A DNA stretch of 64,000 nt from positions 1 to 64,000 of the forward strand of contig JAYMSP010000137.1 of the NCBI GenBank assembly GCA_036897095.1, in the 5' to 3' direction. Origin of the DNA: Plantago elongata (lineage: Eukaryota; Streptophyta; Magnoliopsida; Lamiales; Plantaginaceae). The position numbers and the translations under genes were made by a program. The notes under the pieces are model-generated. The model searched no databases and was not told the DNA's origin. It was given only the letters and a program-made list of their open reading frames with translations. Below are positions 38,201-50,047 of the stretch, in pieces. Numbering within the stretch: position 1 is the stretch's first letter; the number at the start of each line of letters is the position of its first letter.

Positions 38201-41115
38201 TAATGCTACATAATATTCAACTTTATTTTTTTGGCAATAGGTACCAAGATGATTGGCTAAAAACATCAGCTAGTTCATTACAGATCTGGGAAAAAGCTCC
38301 TTTTGAACCATATGCAACTCCAAAAAATGTAAGATATAAATTGTTTTTAATCACGTTTATGCTGCCTAATTAATTTTTTCCCTTCCAGTGCTACAAAGGC
38401 CTGTGAATTGCTGTTCTATTGATATGATTGTTTCTCTGGTAGATGTCTTATTATGTGGTCTGTCCAAATATTGATCCACTCACCACTGCTGCTGCTGATT
38501 TTTTCCTGCAACTTGGAACTGGTTAGTGCCTACAAAAATGCCTCTTTTGTTGTTCATGTATTTTACTCTGCAGTAAAATAAAACATGAGATTTTCCTCTT
38601 ACAATTTTTTTCATAAAAACAAAATTTGACATCTACTCTGCAATTTTAATTTACTTAGTTACTTGCTAACAAGAAAGTAAAGAATCATTAGAGTGAGAAT
38701 TTACAGGATTCTCCTCACAACTTGGACATTAGTTATGCGTAACATCTGAACTTTTTTTTAAGCTGAAAATGAAGCCTAGCACTGCGCATCTCTAGGTACC
38801 AGCAGGTTGCTCCTTTTTGCATCTTTTCTGGTCTTGTAAATTTCTCTATTTCTCTTCCTTTGTCAGTGTATGAAACCTGCAATCTGGGTGTACACGCACC
38901 ACAAAGTCCTGGAAATGAGATGGAATTAGATTCTGGGAAATTATCGCCAGGTTTTGTTCTGCTCGATTGCCCTCAGTCTATGAAGATCGATACCAAGAAT
39001 GCATCTATGTTGGGATCAATCAGTGATTACTTCCTCTGCCTTTCCAATGGCTGGGATGTTACTAGCTTTCTGAAGACCCTTTCCAAGGTTCTGAAATCAT
39101 TGAAATTTGGTTCGTCTCAGACCGTGAATGCCAAGGAAGGAAATAGTGGATCCTGCACAGTAAGTTTTTACTTGGATATCAAGTGCATTGTTTTTCTCTT
39201 ATTACTTGCTATGCTCCTCTTCCGCAAACTCATGTGCCGACATAATACCAAATATTTAATCTGGGGGCTTGCCTCATTTAACCAGTACCACCCATGTGAC
39301 CTGATCATTATTGGGTTAAATGATTCAAGTTAAACCCTGCCAATGTTTTATTTTTACATATAAAAATGGCCGTGATTGAATATTTGAAGACATAATATGC
39401 TGTTACAAATGCAAATAAAACCAACTAATTCATCCCGAGATGCTTTCCTTCTTTCCTAATGCTAGAATGTAATGATCCTTTATACTATACAGCCCTAGAT
39501 GCTTTCCTCTTTCTCCCTGAAGCATTATCAACTCATAATTTATCGTTTCATAGCATCATATTGCATATGTTATAATTCTGAGTTTTGTTTATGGCATCAG
39601 GTAGTCTACGTGGTTTGCCCCTTTCCCGAACCTCTGGCAGTTCTACAGACAGTGGTTGAAGCATCTGTTGCGATTGGATCAGTTGTTCGATCTTCAGATA
39701 AAGAAAGGAGATCCATGATTCACACTCTAGTCGCAAAAGCCTTGAGCTATCCTGCAGCTGCAGATGAATCATTTTCAAATGTTCTTACTCTGACCGGATT
39801 TAGTATTCCTAAGTTGGTCTTGCAGATTGTGACAGTTGATGCCATCTTTAGGGTCACTAGTCCTACTCTTAACGAGCTAACCATTCTGAAGGAACTGGCT
39901 TTCACAGTTTACAACAAAGCCAGACGAGTTACAAGAGGAGTCTCTGGTCAGATGGCTCCTCTATCTATGGCAGGGAGATCTCATTCAGCCATGATGCAAA
40001 TGGCATCACCTGTTCCTGGAATGTGGAAGGACCCTCGAATGGTGGGACAAAGTGAACCGGGCACTTGGGACAACAATTGGCAAACAGGAAGGGGTGGTGG
40101 GCTTGGATCTGATAGAATGGGAGATATCTCTCCTTTGGATGAAGTTCGTTGTTTGTTTGAGCCACTTTTTATACTTGCAGAACCTGGTTCTCTACAGAGA
40201 AGAATTTCTCCCTTGTTGGGAAATGGAGTTGATTTGTCCAAGATATTATCAGATGATAGTGCAAGTAGCTTCATGCAGAGTTCTACTTCATCAGGCACTG
40301 GTGATAATGGGCCTGTTTCCCAGCCTGATGCCATGGATTCAGATGGTTTTGGATCTGGTCTTCAGAAATCACCTCCAAGCCTCCATTGCTGTTATGGGTG
40401 GACTGAGGATTGGCGTTGGATGGTGTGTATATGGACAGACTCAAGAGGAGAGTTGCTTGACAGTTACGTTTACCCTTTCGGAGGAGTTAGCAGTCGACAA
40501 GATACAAAAGGTCTGCAGTCTCTTTTTATCCAAATATTGCATCAAGGATGCCAGATTCTTCAGGCTTGCTCTCTTGATGCCGTTAATATTAAGCCCAGAG
40601 ATCTTGTCATTACACGGGTTGGATGCTTCTTTGAGCTTGAGTGCCAGGGTATGTCTTTACTTTGCTACTATTTACATTATGTCGTTGTCTGTTTTGTAGC
40701 CTGGGCTGGTAATGGGTCATTTCCAACACTTTGCTTTCTATCTCCTTCGATTTTTAGAACTCTGAAAGAATTGAATATGTACCATTGCAACTCAGAAGGC
40801 AACTTGCAACTTATGTATAATGCATTAGATCACTGCTAAAGAAGATAGCGGTTCAGTATCATTGACATGTGTGGTATTTAGTGGTATATCAACCTCGGAG
40901 CCTTGTGATTGTCTACCAGAATTCATGAAGTCAATATCAATATCCAATGGTTAATTATAGCTTTTATAACTAGTATGAGCTTGATATACAACTTTGTAAT
41001 ACCCACAATTTAACATATGCTCCCTTAAAATCATATCCAATTTTAATCAAACTGTAATCTTTATATTATCATCCCAGTTCGTACTGGAAGGATGCAAGTG
41101 GCAATTACTTATTTG

Positions 41116-41195
<80 letters not shown>

Positions 41196-42770
41196 TTTTC
41201 CTTTTGCACGACAAGATGCAGTTCTCTTTAGTTTTCATCCAATTCCCTGTTGCGGCAGATAGCGTTGATAGGCTCGTATGCGTGTATGATCAAGACTGTT
41301 GGTTGTTAGGCTGCCAAGTTTGTGGCTTTGCAGTTCAATTGCTCTTAATTTTGTAGATCCTAAAGAAACTTATTTTTGCAGAGTGGCAGAAGGCTTTGTA
41401 TTCTGCTGGGGGTTCTGAGGTTAAGAAGTGGTCTCTGCAACTGAGACGATCCTTCCCGGATGGAATACCTTCTGCTAGCAACGGAACGGATGTGGGTTTA
41501 ATGCAAGATCGAAATCTTCCTTCTTCACACTCTAAAACATTCATGAAAGGTGGAATGGCACAACCTTCATCCAGAAAACAGCTAATGAGTGGGCATGCAG
41601 CTTTGGACAATTCAAAGGGCTTGCTGCAATGGGTTCAGAGCATTAGTTTTGTCTCGGTTTCAATTGATCATTCCTTGCAGTTGGTGTTCCAAGCGGATTC
41701 AACATCTTCTGGTTCGTACCTTTTTGGTCTTTTATTCAGATTTGCCACACTTTATTGTGCTAGATTTTCTTTTTGCAGCATGTGCTAGATTTTCTTTTTG
41801 CATACATATATCATATCGGCACTATAGTGACTATACTAATGAGACAAACCAACCTTTAAATTAGGGGTCTATCTGTTCAAGTGTTTGATGTATAAGATCA
41901 CATGTATGCACCTGTTTTTCCCCATGATCGTTGTTATTTTGCCATCCTCTCTATATTTTTCACATGATTTCATTTGTTTTTCTCTAGAAATTTCTTGTCA
42001 TGAATTTTTTATCTTTCCCTTGAGGATTTTTTTCATATATATTCTCTTCCTGGAATTGCATGTTGAGTTATCTTGCCGGCTGTAATATTGTGTGAAATAA
42101 TTTGATGGTTGCAATTAACCCACGTTTAAATTCTAATGTTAAAAGTTACAATATTACAGGGGTAAGTCAAGGCAGTGCCGCACCGACCCAATCAAACTAC
42201 CTCGAAGGCTACACGCCCGTTAAGTCCCTTGGCTCTGCTTCTGCATCCTACATATTTATTCCTTCACCAAGCCTCCGCTTTCTCCCTCCTACCGTACTTC
42301 AGCTCCCTACATGTCTCACAGCCGATTCACCTCCCCTTGCCCATCTCTTGCACAGTAAAGGGTCCGCGATTCCCCTTTCCACCAGTTTCGTGGTCTCAAA
42401 AGCCGTACCTTCAATGAGGAAAGATTCGAGGAGTTTCTCAAAAGAAGAATGGCCTTCGGTTCTTTCCGTTGGCTTAGTGGACTATTATGGAGGTAACAGC
42501 TTCAACCAAGAAAAATTGACTAAGGGTGGTAACAAGCAAGCAGGAAGGAATGTGGGGTCTGATCCAAAAGATTTTGAAGTGGAAATGCACGTTATACTCG
42601 AAAGCTTAGCTGCAGAGCTTCATGCTTTGTCATGGATGACAGTAAGTCCGGCATATATGGATAGACGGACGGCTCTGCCATTTCATTGCGATATGGTCTT
42701 GAGACTAAGAAGGCTTCTCTATTTCGCGGATAAGGAACTCTCTAGGCTCCCGGAGAAGGCCCGAGTTTAA
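29241..42770 (+). CDS. MED13: Mediator of RNA polymerase II transcription subunit 13 (MED13)
   Basis: Large subunit of the Mediator CDK8 kinase module (with MED12, CDK8 and cyclin C), which it links to core Mediator. The start MWTNVFKI at 29241 splices to AGLHQISWFQFLPLEVDFST (from about 30024), the N-terminus of plant MED13. Further exons lie at about 30456-30594, 30673-30760, 30880-30972, 31047-31128, 31512-31590, 31730-31812, 32550-32670, 32832-33150, 33718-33800, 33865-34108, 34724-34963 (acidic WGWDDDDKGMGMDIKALL), 35648-36980, 37119-37386, 37466-37600, 38240-38328, 38443-38521, 38867-39160, 39600-40650 (PIWI-like C-terminal part, WTEDWRWMVCIWTDSRGELL), 41381-41710 and 42161-42770 (end LRRLLYFADKELSRLPEKAR). 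Exon limits are approximate. The only plus-strand host gene here. Introns hold a SINE, a retroposition scar and a (TTA)25 run. Confidence 0.95.
31994..32043 (+). mobile_element. Tail-only retroposition scar next to the SINE
   Basis: The 15-bp repeat AATGACAGTATATGT occurs at 31994-32008 and 32029-32043, with only a 20-bp A-rich segment (CTCAAAAAATAAATA core) between. This looks like a target-site duplication around an almost fully 5'-truncated retroposon tail. Its right copy overlaps the left duplication of the SINE, so two insertions used the same site. Confidence 0.65.
32055..32140 (+). mobile_element. Short tRNA-derived SINE with perfect 17-bp target-site duplication
   Basis: An 86-bp insert in a MED13 intron. 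An A-box-like stretch (ATCTCAGTTGTTAATACG) and a strong B box (GGTTCGAGTC) show tRNA ancestry. It ends in CAAAAAA. The 17-bp repeat ATATGTAGGCCTCAGCT flanks it exactly at 32038-32054 and 32141-32157. The perfect duplication points to a recent insertion. Confidence 0.85.
41118..41192. repeat. (TTA)25 microsatellite in a MED13 intron
   Basis: Twenty-five uninterrupted TTA triplets in the intron before the exon at about 41381. Likely highly length-polymorphic. Confidence 0.97.
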
Positions 42771-43607
42771 GGAGAAGGATAACTTAATGTACATGAGGTG
42801 CCTGTAACTGCTTAAAATGTGCATGCATAGTATGTCATTAAAGTTTTGGTATAGTCGATAGTGTGCTGCTTAGCAGCTTTTTGTTGTGCAATATAATTCG
42901 CGGTGGTACATAATTTAAACTCCCCTTCCGCGAGAGGATATCGTAGCAGCAATGACAGTGTTGTTGATCATCAGAATAGGTATAACAGTTAGGGTAGCAG
43001 GTAGTAGTTTTTTTTAAAGAGTAGCAACACAGCACCTGCTCGAAGCTGTATATACATAAATTTTAATTGCACCAAAAGTTGAACATTTTAGGAGCTTCGA
43101 ACTTGTGTATTTTAAGCCTTGAATGTGATGTTAAGGTTAGATTTTAGCAAAGCTTTACCATTGTCTGTTTTCCGATTCACATTGTACTACAAACCACTGG
43201 TTTATTGAAGGTAAGTTAATCTTTTTATTGCTAAACGCTTAATTGCGCAGGGTTTGATTGATTTTTTTTGTTTTTTAATGGTACTTGTTATCGTAATTGT
43301 GTTCCGTCACTACAATGATTAAAAACTTCAACCGCGAAACCTGTTTTTCTATTAATTCAAGCTTTACAAGGGTATGTGAATCTGATCCACGAGGCTAGAG
43401 AGAAGATACGAGCCATTTGCTTGATATTCTTGCCATTGCACCAGCAACAACTCTTTGAACCTATGTATATGGAGAATACTTGACTGCACACACACTTCAG
43501 AATAACATGATCCATCCTATGAGTTAACACAAAAGCACAGGTAGTGATTGATAATACTAGCAACCGGAATGGGTACTGTTTGGCTGTTCCAGTTCTAGCT
43601 AGTTGTC
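42771..43607. other. Convergent 3' flanks of MED13 and the quinone reductase gene
   Basis: Probably the MED13 3' UTR (to about 43160) and the 3' UTR of the minus-strand quinone reductase. No gene seen. Confidence 0.55.
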
Positions 43608-45023
43608 TTACTGAGGCGGTGAAGCAATCCTCTGGACGATAGTAGCCATGTACTTGCCTTGGTGCTCAGCCAGAGCCAGCTCGGTTTCACTAGGTTCCCT
43701 CATTCCGTCACCTGAGAGAACACCTGCTCCATAAGGGGAACCGCCCCGGACGGTGTCAATTCCGAACATTCCAGCACCGAATGTGTAGCCTATCGGCACA
43801 TAAATCATGCCATGATGAGCTAACTGTGTGACTGCTGTCCACCTGCAGGTAAAACATGAACGCAGTGGTGTGAGATTTTACATGGATGCGGAGAGTACTT
43901 AAAGAATCAAAGCAATAACTTAGTAATAATGCTAGTAACCAAAGCCAAATCCACCCACAGCTCAAATCAAGAAGCCATCTTCCTATAACTCACAATTGAT
44001 CTACTCACTTTGCCTCAGATCAAGAAGCTAAATTCGTATAAATGGCGGTTGATCAACTCACTCTGACTCAAATCAAGAAGCTGCCTTTCTATACATCTAA
44101 CTTATTTGTGGCAGAATCAGGAAGATGTTTGCAAATCTAAGTTCCATTTCCTTTCAACTTCAAATGATCTGAAACAGATGACTTTTCTTCAGCCTGATTC
44201 TCATAAAATCATTTAGAATCTCTATTTTTCAGAACAATTTGCTAGCACACAACAAATTCACTTCAAAACCATTTCACCCGATTATGTAATAGTTAAACAC
44301 TTCGCAACAATCAAAGTTTTTGCAAACAAATCAATATTACATCTATATTGCCAATAGCAAAGCCGAATTTGGTGCAATAAGTAAGGATGGAATAACATTT
44401 GACAAGCAATTCATGATCATCAATATAAACGTGCAGCCTCTCTAAATGTAAAATTAGAACAAGACTTACGCAGTGGTTTCCTGTCCACCCCCTTGCGTTC
44501 CCGTACTCACAAAAAATCCTGCTGGAATGCCTGCGAGCTTCTGCTCCCTCCACAAGCTCCCCGTCGAATCAAAAAACGCCTTCATTTGTGCAGCCATGGA
44601 ACCATACCTCGTCGGAAACCCGAACAGCAGTCCATCCGCCTCAACCAACTCATCCACCGATATAATCGGTATCCCATCATCTTTACGCGGCACCTTCATT
44701 TGCTCTAATGCCTCAGGCGCCAACGTTTCCGGAACTCTATACAAAACCCCCTCTACACCTTCAACAGCATCAACTCCCTCCTTCATTCTCCTTGCCAAGC
44801 TCTCTACATGTCTGTACATTGAATAAAACACAATAAATATCTTCAGTTTCTTATTGACTACTTGCACATCATGAACAGCAGGTGCAGCCACAACGTTGTC
44901 GTTTCGACCACGCGTCGAAACTGATCTCTCATTCAATGTAGGAGGAGGAGGAGGTGCATCATAATCAGATACAGCAAGAGAAGCCTTGCTTTTGCTAGGC
45001 ATACACCCTCCTCCTTTACCCAT
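43608..45023 (-). CDS. NAD(P)H:quinone oxidoreductase, WrbA/FQR1-like (At4g36750-like)
   Basis: Flavodoxin-like enzyme that uses FMN and NAD(P)H for two-electron reduction of quinones, limiting semiquinone formation. Two exons: 45023 to about 44470 and about 43847-43608, split inside the Ala codon of QETTA|WTAVTQ by a phase-2 intron (donor GC|GTAAGT, acceptor CTGCAG). Visible motifs: IFIVFYSMYRHVESLARRM (FMN phosphate loop), FGFPTRYGSMAAQMKAFFD, GFFVSTGTQGGGQE, LAHHGMIYVPIGYTFGAGMF and GGSPYGAGVL. The roughly 60-residue N-terminal extension (MGKGGGCMPSKSK, then a Pro run) is typical of the At4g36750 subgroup, not of short FQR1. The MGKGGGC start suggests lipid modification, which is an inference. 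About 263 residues. Confidence 0.94.
43961..44101. repeat. 53-bp tandem repeat, 2.7 units, in the quinone reductase intron
   Basis: Units beginning CTCA(A/G)ATCAAGAAGC start exactly at 43961, 44014 and 44067. A second shared block (TTGATC-ACTCACT) closes each full unit. Confidence 0.92.
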
Positions 45024-46482
45024 GTTAGAATTTTCTTCAGCTGAATCAAGAAACTCTGCTTGTCAATTCAGCAAAGACCTTTAATACAAGGCTACTAAAA
45101 GTGCAAAAGATTGCAACTTTTTTCCCACAAGTTTGACACTATACAAATATGGGCTGTATTAAAGTTAATGAAAAATGCTTCTTGATTCATACAGAGATTA
45201 AGATGAAATTATGTAGTTTTCATCAAATTTAAGATTTGATTAGGAGATGATGATCAAAAGCAGAGCTGACAACTGTTCTGACCTGGAAATCCACTTTGAA
45301 CTTTGCTGGCAACAATTCTGTGGTCAAATATCATATAAAAAGCAAAAATTCATTAATGAATTTCACTTATATCTTTTAAATAGAATCAAATGGAAATTTA
45401 TTAGTGATCGTTTGGATTAGAATTTCGATTCAATTGTAATTGAGTTGGATTGTTTTGTATTTAAATAGGCTATTAGAATTGAATAATTATTTGTAAAATT
45501 AAAATTCAATCACAATTTAATTCTCACTCAATTCAATCACAATTTAATTATCACTCAATTATCAACATGTAAAATCCTCTACAATTTTAATTCTATACTA
45601 AACACAAATTTTAACAACTCAAATACAATTTAATTACCATTCATCAATTCACCTCAACTCGAACGGTTTCAATCACAATTCTAAATTAAATAATCACTTA
45701 AAAAAGTTCAATCTATATTTCACAAGTTAAATTTGTTGTCTGCTAAGAAAGTTAAATTAGTCACTTGTTATGGACAACTTACCAATGATGAACTATTTAC
45801 CTAAATTGATAAGGAGTCGAATGAATATGTGGTGAATTAGTGTGATTCATGTACGAATATTATATAGTAATAATCTAATTTGATTTTCGTAGTTTGCAGT
45901 TAAATAGTTAAGTCGGTAGATTCAATATATACCACCACTTCCAAATTGAATCCAAATGTCATTATAAGAATTGGTATTTCCATACACAATACTTATTTGA
46001 CAATAAAAAACATTTGACCATATACCTTAAGTTGTGGTATTATGTTTTTCATATTTATTTGTGACGGTTCGAATTTGCCGTTGAAGTAACTACCAACTAT
46101 AGATTTCATTCCAAAACAACAGAAGTAAAGCTACAAAGAGAGTTCAACAATTTGACTACACTTGAAGCACCAGGAGAGCTACAAACTTTCAAAACTAGGA
46201 CAGAACACTTGACAAAACTAGGACAAGATCACTACTCTGACTATCTGCATCTCTTTAGGATCATCATACAAACACATCTATGCATACTCAATACAGAAAA
46301 TCTCCTACAGAAGATAATATGCGCATCGCTGCAGATAGGTTTCGTCTGTCAGTGATACTATTACCCTCCGAGAGGCTTGCGTTTGGGTGCTGTACAAAAC
46401 AACCTGAAACGGGAGCAAAAATTACAGCATGGGAGTAAAGAGGCGATTTTCTGCCCTTCAAAACCGGGTTTTGGATCTTTCA
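45024..46482. other. Intergenic region with a possible MITE
   Basis: Contains the quinone reductase promoter side, then AT-rich DNA. About 45411-45672 may be a MITE: its left end (GATCGTTTGGATTAG) resembles the reverse complement of its right end (AACTCGAACGGTTTC), and the interior repeats the motif CAATCACAATTTAATT. The 46100-46482 part is likely the 3' UTR of the deSI-like gene. Confidence 0.35.
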
Positions 46483-47562
46483 CTAATCATGGACAACTGG
46501 AACTGGACATACAAGAGAACTAGCATTAGACATTCTCAGACTAACTTTCTCATTGTCCGGATCATTGTCTTTCTCATTGTGGCATACATTTATCGGCTCA
46601 AGAATCTCCGGTAGTATACAGCTGCAGAATGAACCTGTAAAGGACGATTAGATATAAAAATTTCGGAAGCTGAAGTGTTCACAGATAGGACTTAGTGAGG
46701 TATAGATAACAAACCTAATTTCGCTAGACGATTCACCCATTTAGGTATGCTTGTTCCTGTCAGCTTGTGGCATACGTCCTCACTAAAATGGTTGCAGTTC
46801 TTGGCTAGCAGGTGATACGTGTGTCCATAGTAATTCTCTGCTTTGAGCTTCATCAGTTCTTTAACTTGGAAGGGGTTCAAGAATGTGGTGCCAATCAAAA
46901 TTGACTTCTTGAATTTGTAGCCGGGGCATTGACGAGGTTCAACTTCAAAGATACCACTTGCAGGATATTCAATCGCTCCAAAAGCATATTCAACACCGTT
47001 CACTGAAAATGAAGCATCGGTTTTAGTGAGCAGTCTAAAGGGTAAGCTACATAACAGATACAAATTGAACGCAGATCTTTGGAAACGAATATTAAGTTCA
47101 TTTCCAAACACCATTGATCAGAGTTTAGCTTAGCAGCATACACACACACTGTTGAGAGACTATACATCAACTGATCGAAATTATTCAAAAGATTCATAAG
47201 ATTGAATAAACCAGGCCTCGTAAATTGCCTGAAGGCTGAAAGCTAAGAAGTCACACATATTCATCATGAATAGGTGTTTTTTACTTTTACTCTGAAAAGA
47301 TAACTTGCTACGTACAGATACACAATTCAACTAGCTAACTAGGTAATCATCTAATCGCGAACAAAAACTCAAAAAAAGACAAAATAAAGAACTGAATACC
47401 TTCGACCCCAGAGTGAAAGATGCCAACACCAGCCCAGTACAAGTAGCCGTTCACTGGCGATAAATCATAAACGTTGAGATAAACAGGAGTACCGGCATAG
47501 CCATGAGTCGGCGAGTTTGCCTCAGGAAACACACAACACCTTGCAACCGATCTGCGAGGCAT
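46483..47562 (-). CDS. deSI-like PPPDE-family cysteine protease
   Basis: PPPDE peptidases remove SUMO or ubiquitin-like modifiers. Plant substrates are mostly unknown. Three exons: 47562 to about 47401 (MPRRSVARCCVFPEAN, then VYLNVYDLSPVNGYLYWAGV and the catalytic His in GIFHSGVEG), about 47001-46716 (VEYAFGAIEYPASGIFEVEP, catalytic Cys in AKNCNHFSEDVC) and about 46648-46483 (GSFCSCILPEILEPIN, then an Asn/Asp/Glu/Lys-rich tail ending VPVVHD and TAG). The phase-1 junction LAKLG|SFCSC reads cleanly and matches the family. About 205 residues. The start is the first ATG after a leader region that itself seems to hold an intron reaching about 48300. Confidence 0.9.
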
Positions 47563-47584
47563 TTTAAGGGCAACTATGGATCAC

Positions 47585-48301
47585 ACCACCTAGTATGTTT
47601 TGATTTTGATTCTATGTGAACAGGCGAAAACTAAGGTTGTTTCAGGAAAACGAACTGCTAACCTGTGACAAGATTTTCAAAACATGTCAACAACACCACC
47701 AAGAAAGAACCAATCTTCCACAATGAATCAAAATCCAGAGTACAAATCTTCAAAATCCAATATTTAACATGTCAGTAACAAGGTAACAACACCATGAAAA
47801 AAAAAAAATCTTTTAAAGTGAACCAAACTCCAGACTATAAATCTTGAAAATCCAATATATTTTACATGTCAATAACAACACCATGGAAAAAAAAATCTTT
47901 TATTTGAACCAAAATCTAGACTACAAATCTTGAAATATTGGAGTATAAACATGTACCATGGAAAACAACAATCATTTACAATGAACCAAAATCTTGAAAA
48001 GTTGAGTATTAAACATGTCAGAATTAAATAACCAGTCATTTACAATGAATGAAAATCCCCACTACAAATCTTGAAAACACAATATTTATAATTTCATTAA
48101 ATAGCAAACAAGGGCAAGTGATCAAGAAATCCAAAACAAGAAAAGAAAAGAAAAGGAAACTAAAATTAAAGAATCATTGACATACTTTTCTTGAGATTCT
48201 GATAATAGGATAAGAATGATATGGAAGATATTTGCATTCAAGAAAATTTGAGAAATAGAAAAAAAGAATGTATAGAATTGGTCTTTGTTTTGTTACATTT
48301 A
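47585..48301 (-). other. Probable 5'-leader intron of the deSI-like gene, with repeats
   Basis: On the gene strand a good donor (TTTCAG|GTAAATG) lies at about 48301 and leads into AT-rich DNA ending near 47640. From about 47666 to 48096 there are about five diverged units anchored on ACAAATCTTGAAAA (near 47742, 47836, 47923, 47987 and 48064), with AACATGTCA, a CACCATGGAAAA block and ATGAACCAAAATC in order. The exact acceptor is uncertain. Confidence 0.6.
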
Positions 48302-48759
48302 CCTGAAATACCACTAGTTTTCGGAGCTAGAGAGCCGATAATGGCGATAATGTATGTAGCTTAGAGAAGCCATTTGGTCATTTCCTTTTTATAGTATAGT
48401 GAAAATGGTAGCTGAGATTGAAAGCTGAAATTGCCTTTCAATATTCCAAATTTACAGACAAATAATAAAACAGAGGAGTTAGGCCAAATGGAGGTATATT
48501 CATTTGGACCAACTTGATGATGATGATGATGAAACAGAGAATTCTTCAACTGATTTATATATATAATGGTGGATAATATTTCTCCCAATATTTTTTTTCC
48601 AAAAGGCAAAACGAACATTCCAATCAAAAGTCAGGAGATAAAGATACAATAGGCCAATAGCAACAGGCCAACAAGATACTGTAAATGGACACTTTTTAAA
48701 ATTTTCCTTCATGAGCCAAGCCGAGTATCTCATTCCTCAAGTTCGGCTCAAGGTGTAGT

Positions 48760-49441
48760 AAGGGACGGACGTAGAAATATATATCAATAGCAGCAAATTT
48801 ATTTACTATAAATTTAATTAAACTTTTTATTATTATTAGTGATTAATGAAAATTACGTTTTCAAAACTCACACAGTAAAGAACAATGTTTAGACTATAAT
48901 TTTTTTAATTGTATGCTCATAAACTAGAAGAATTAAATATAATATAACATCGTTTAGATTGAATAATATTTTTTAAGTATATTAAGTAAATGAATTTACC
49001 ATTGAATAGAAAAAAAAAGAAACACAATGAGTTGAATGAAGTAAAGTTAAGTATTTTAAGTGAATGAATATATAAATAAAGAAATAAAATATAATTGTGA
49101 AAGTAAACTAAAAGAAGACAAAAGAAGAGGAAAAATAATAAAAGATGTTACTGAAAAATAAAGAAACAATGAAAAATATCAAGTAAATGGTAGGAAAACA
49201 TATAAACAAAATGGTTGGAAAATCTAGCACTACTGAGAATTGGACTGGTGATCAATTAGCAATGAGAGGCTTTATGAAATATAGGTGCACCAGCTGAGAT
49301 GTATCAATTTTTTTATATAATTCATTTTTGTTAAATATATGACAATACATTAAATTTTTTGAAGGGGTATAATACACATTTCATGTCCAAAATTGAGGGG
49401 TAGCGATTGTGGCCCCTTGCGCGTATGTAGGTGCGTCCCTG
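48760..49441. mobile_element. Non-autonomous hAT-superfamily element with 8-bp target duplication
   Basis: 682 bp bounded by the 8-bp direct repeat GGTGTAGT at 48752-48759 and 49442-49449. The ends AAGGGACGGACGTAG and (reverse complement) CAGGGACGCACCTAC are imperfect inverted repeats of the plant hAT type. The AT-rich interior has no transposase reading frame, so it depended on an autonomous relative. Confidence 0.82.
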
Positions 49442-49449
49442 GGTGTAGT

Positions 49450-50047
49450 CGAGTACGAGTTCTGCTAGTTTTATAACTAGTCAATGTTCGAGCTCGAGAC
49501 AATTCTAGTGTTGATCATAATAGGGATGGAATACTGGAATGAAAGAAGGGATAAAGAGACAAATTTATAGCAGTATTTGCAAAACAGAAGTTCTCTAGCA
49601 GTTTGATGCATGACATCTTCCCTCCAGGGAAACAAGCGTTGAAAAATGCCAGCTTTTCATTGTCGTTGGCACCTGGCCAATGCCAATGCTCGAATATATG
49701 ACCTGATTCATCTCCTAGTCCGAGAGCATCTTCGCCAAGTCTACCTGTTGCGAATAGAGAAGGGAGAGGTCCTTCTGGAGAAGGGAGAGGCTATCGGCTG
49801 TTGGTTCCCCAGTGGAACAAGCCACATTCTTGATTTGAGTTGACTGAATTTGGGGAGGTGTGGTGTCTATTCGTTTAATCATTTTTATTAAAACCAAGTA
49901 GAAGCAACAAAAGTTATAGTACTAGTATTAAAGAAGGTATTACAGTATAGCTGGCATTTCAAGTAAGAAAATGAAAATTCTTGACCTACAGTTGATCATA
50001 AACATGCACATGATGCACTCTGTATCAGGCGCAAGGATTCTAGCTAA
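49450..50047. other. Intergenic stretch before the RRA gene 3' end
   Basis: A 65-codon open frame at 49646-49843 (+) has no recognisable family. The 3' UTR of the RRA-like gene probably occupies about 49900-50047. Nothing else supportable. Confidence 0.4.

Noticed and set aside
49646-49843. 65-codon plus-strand frame near the RRA 3' end
   Set aside because: No family resemblance and no supporting gene structure.
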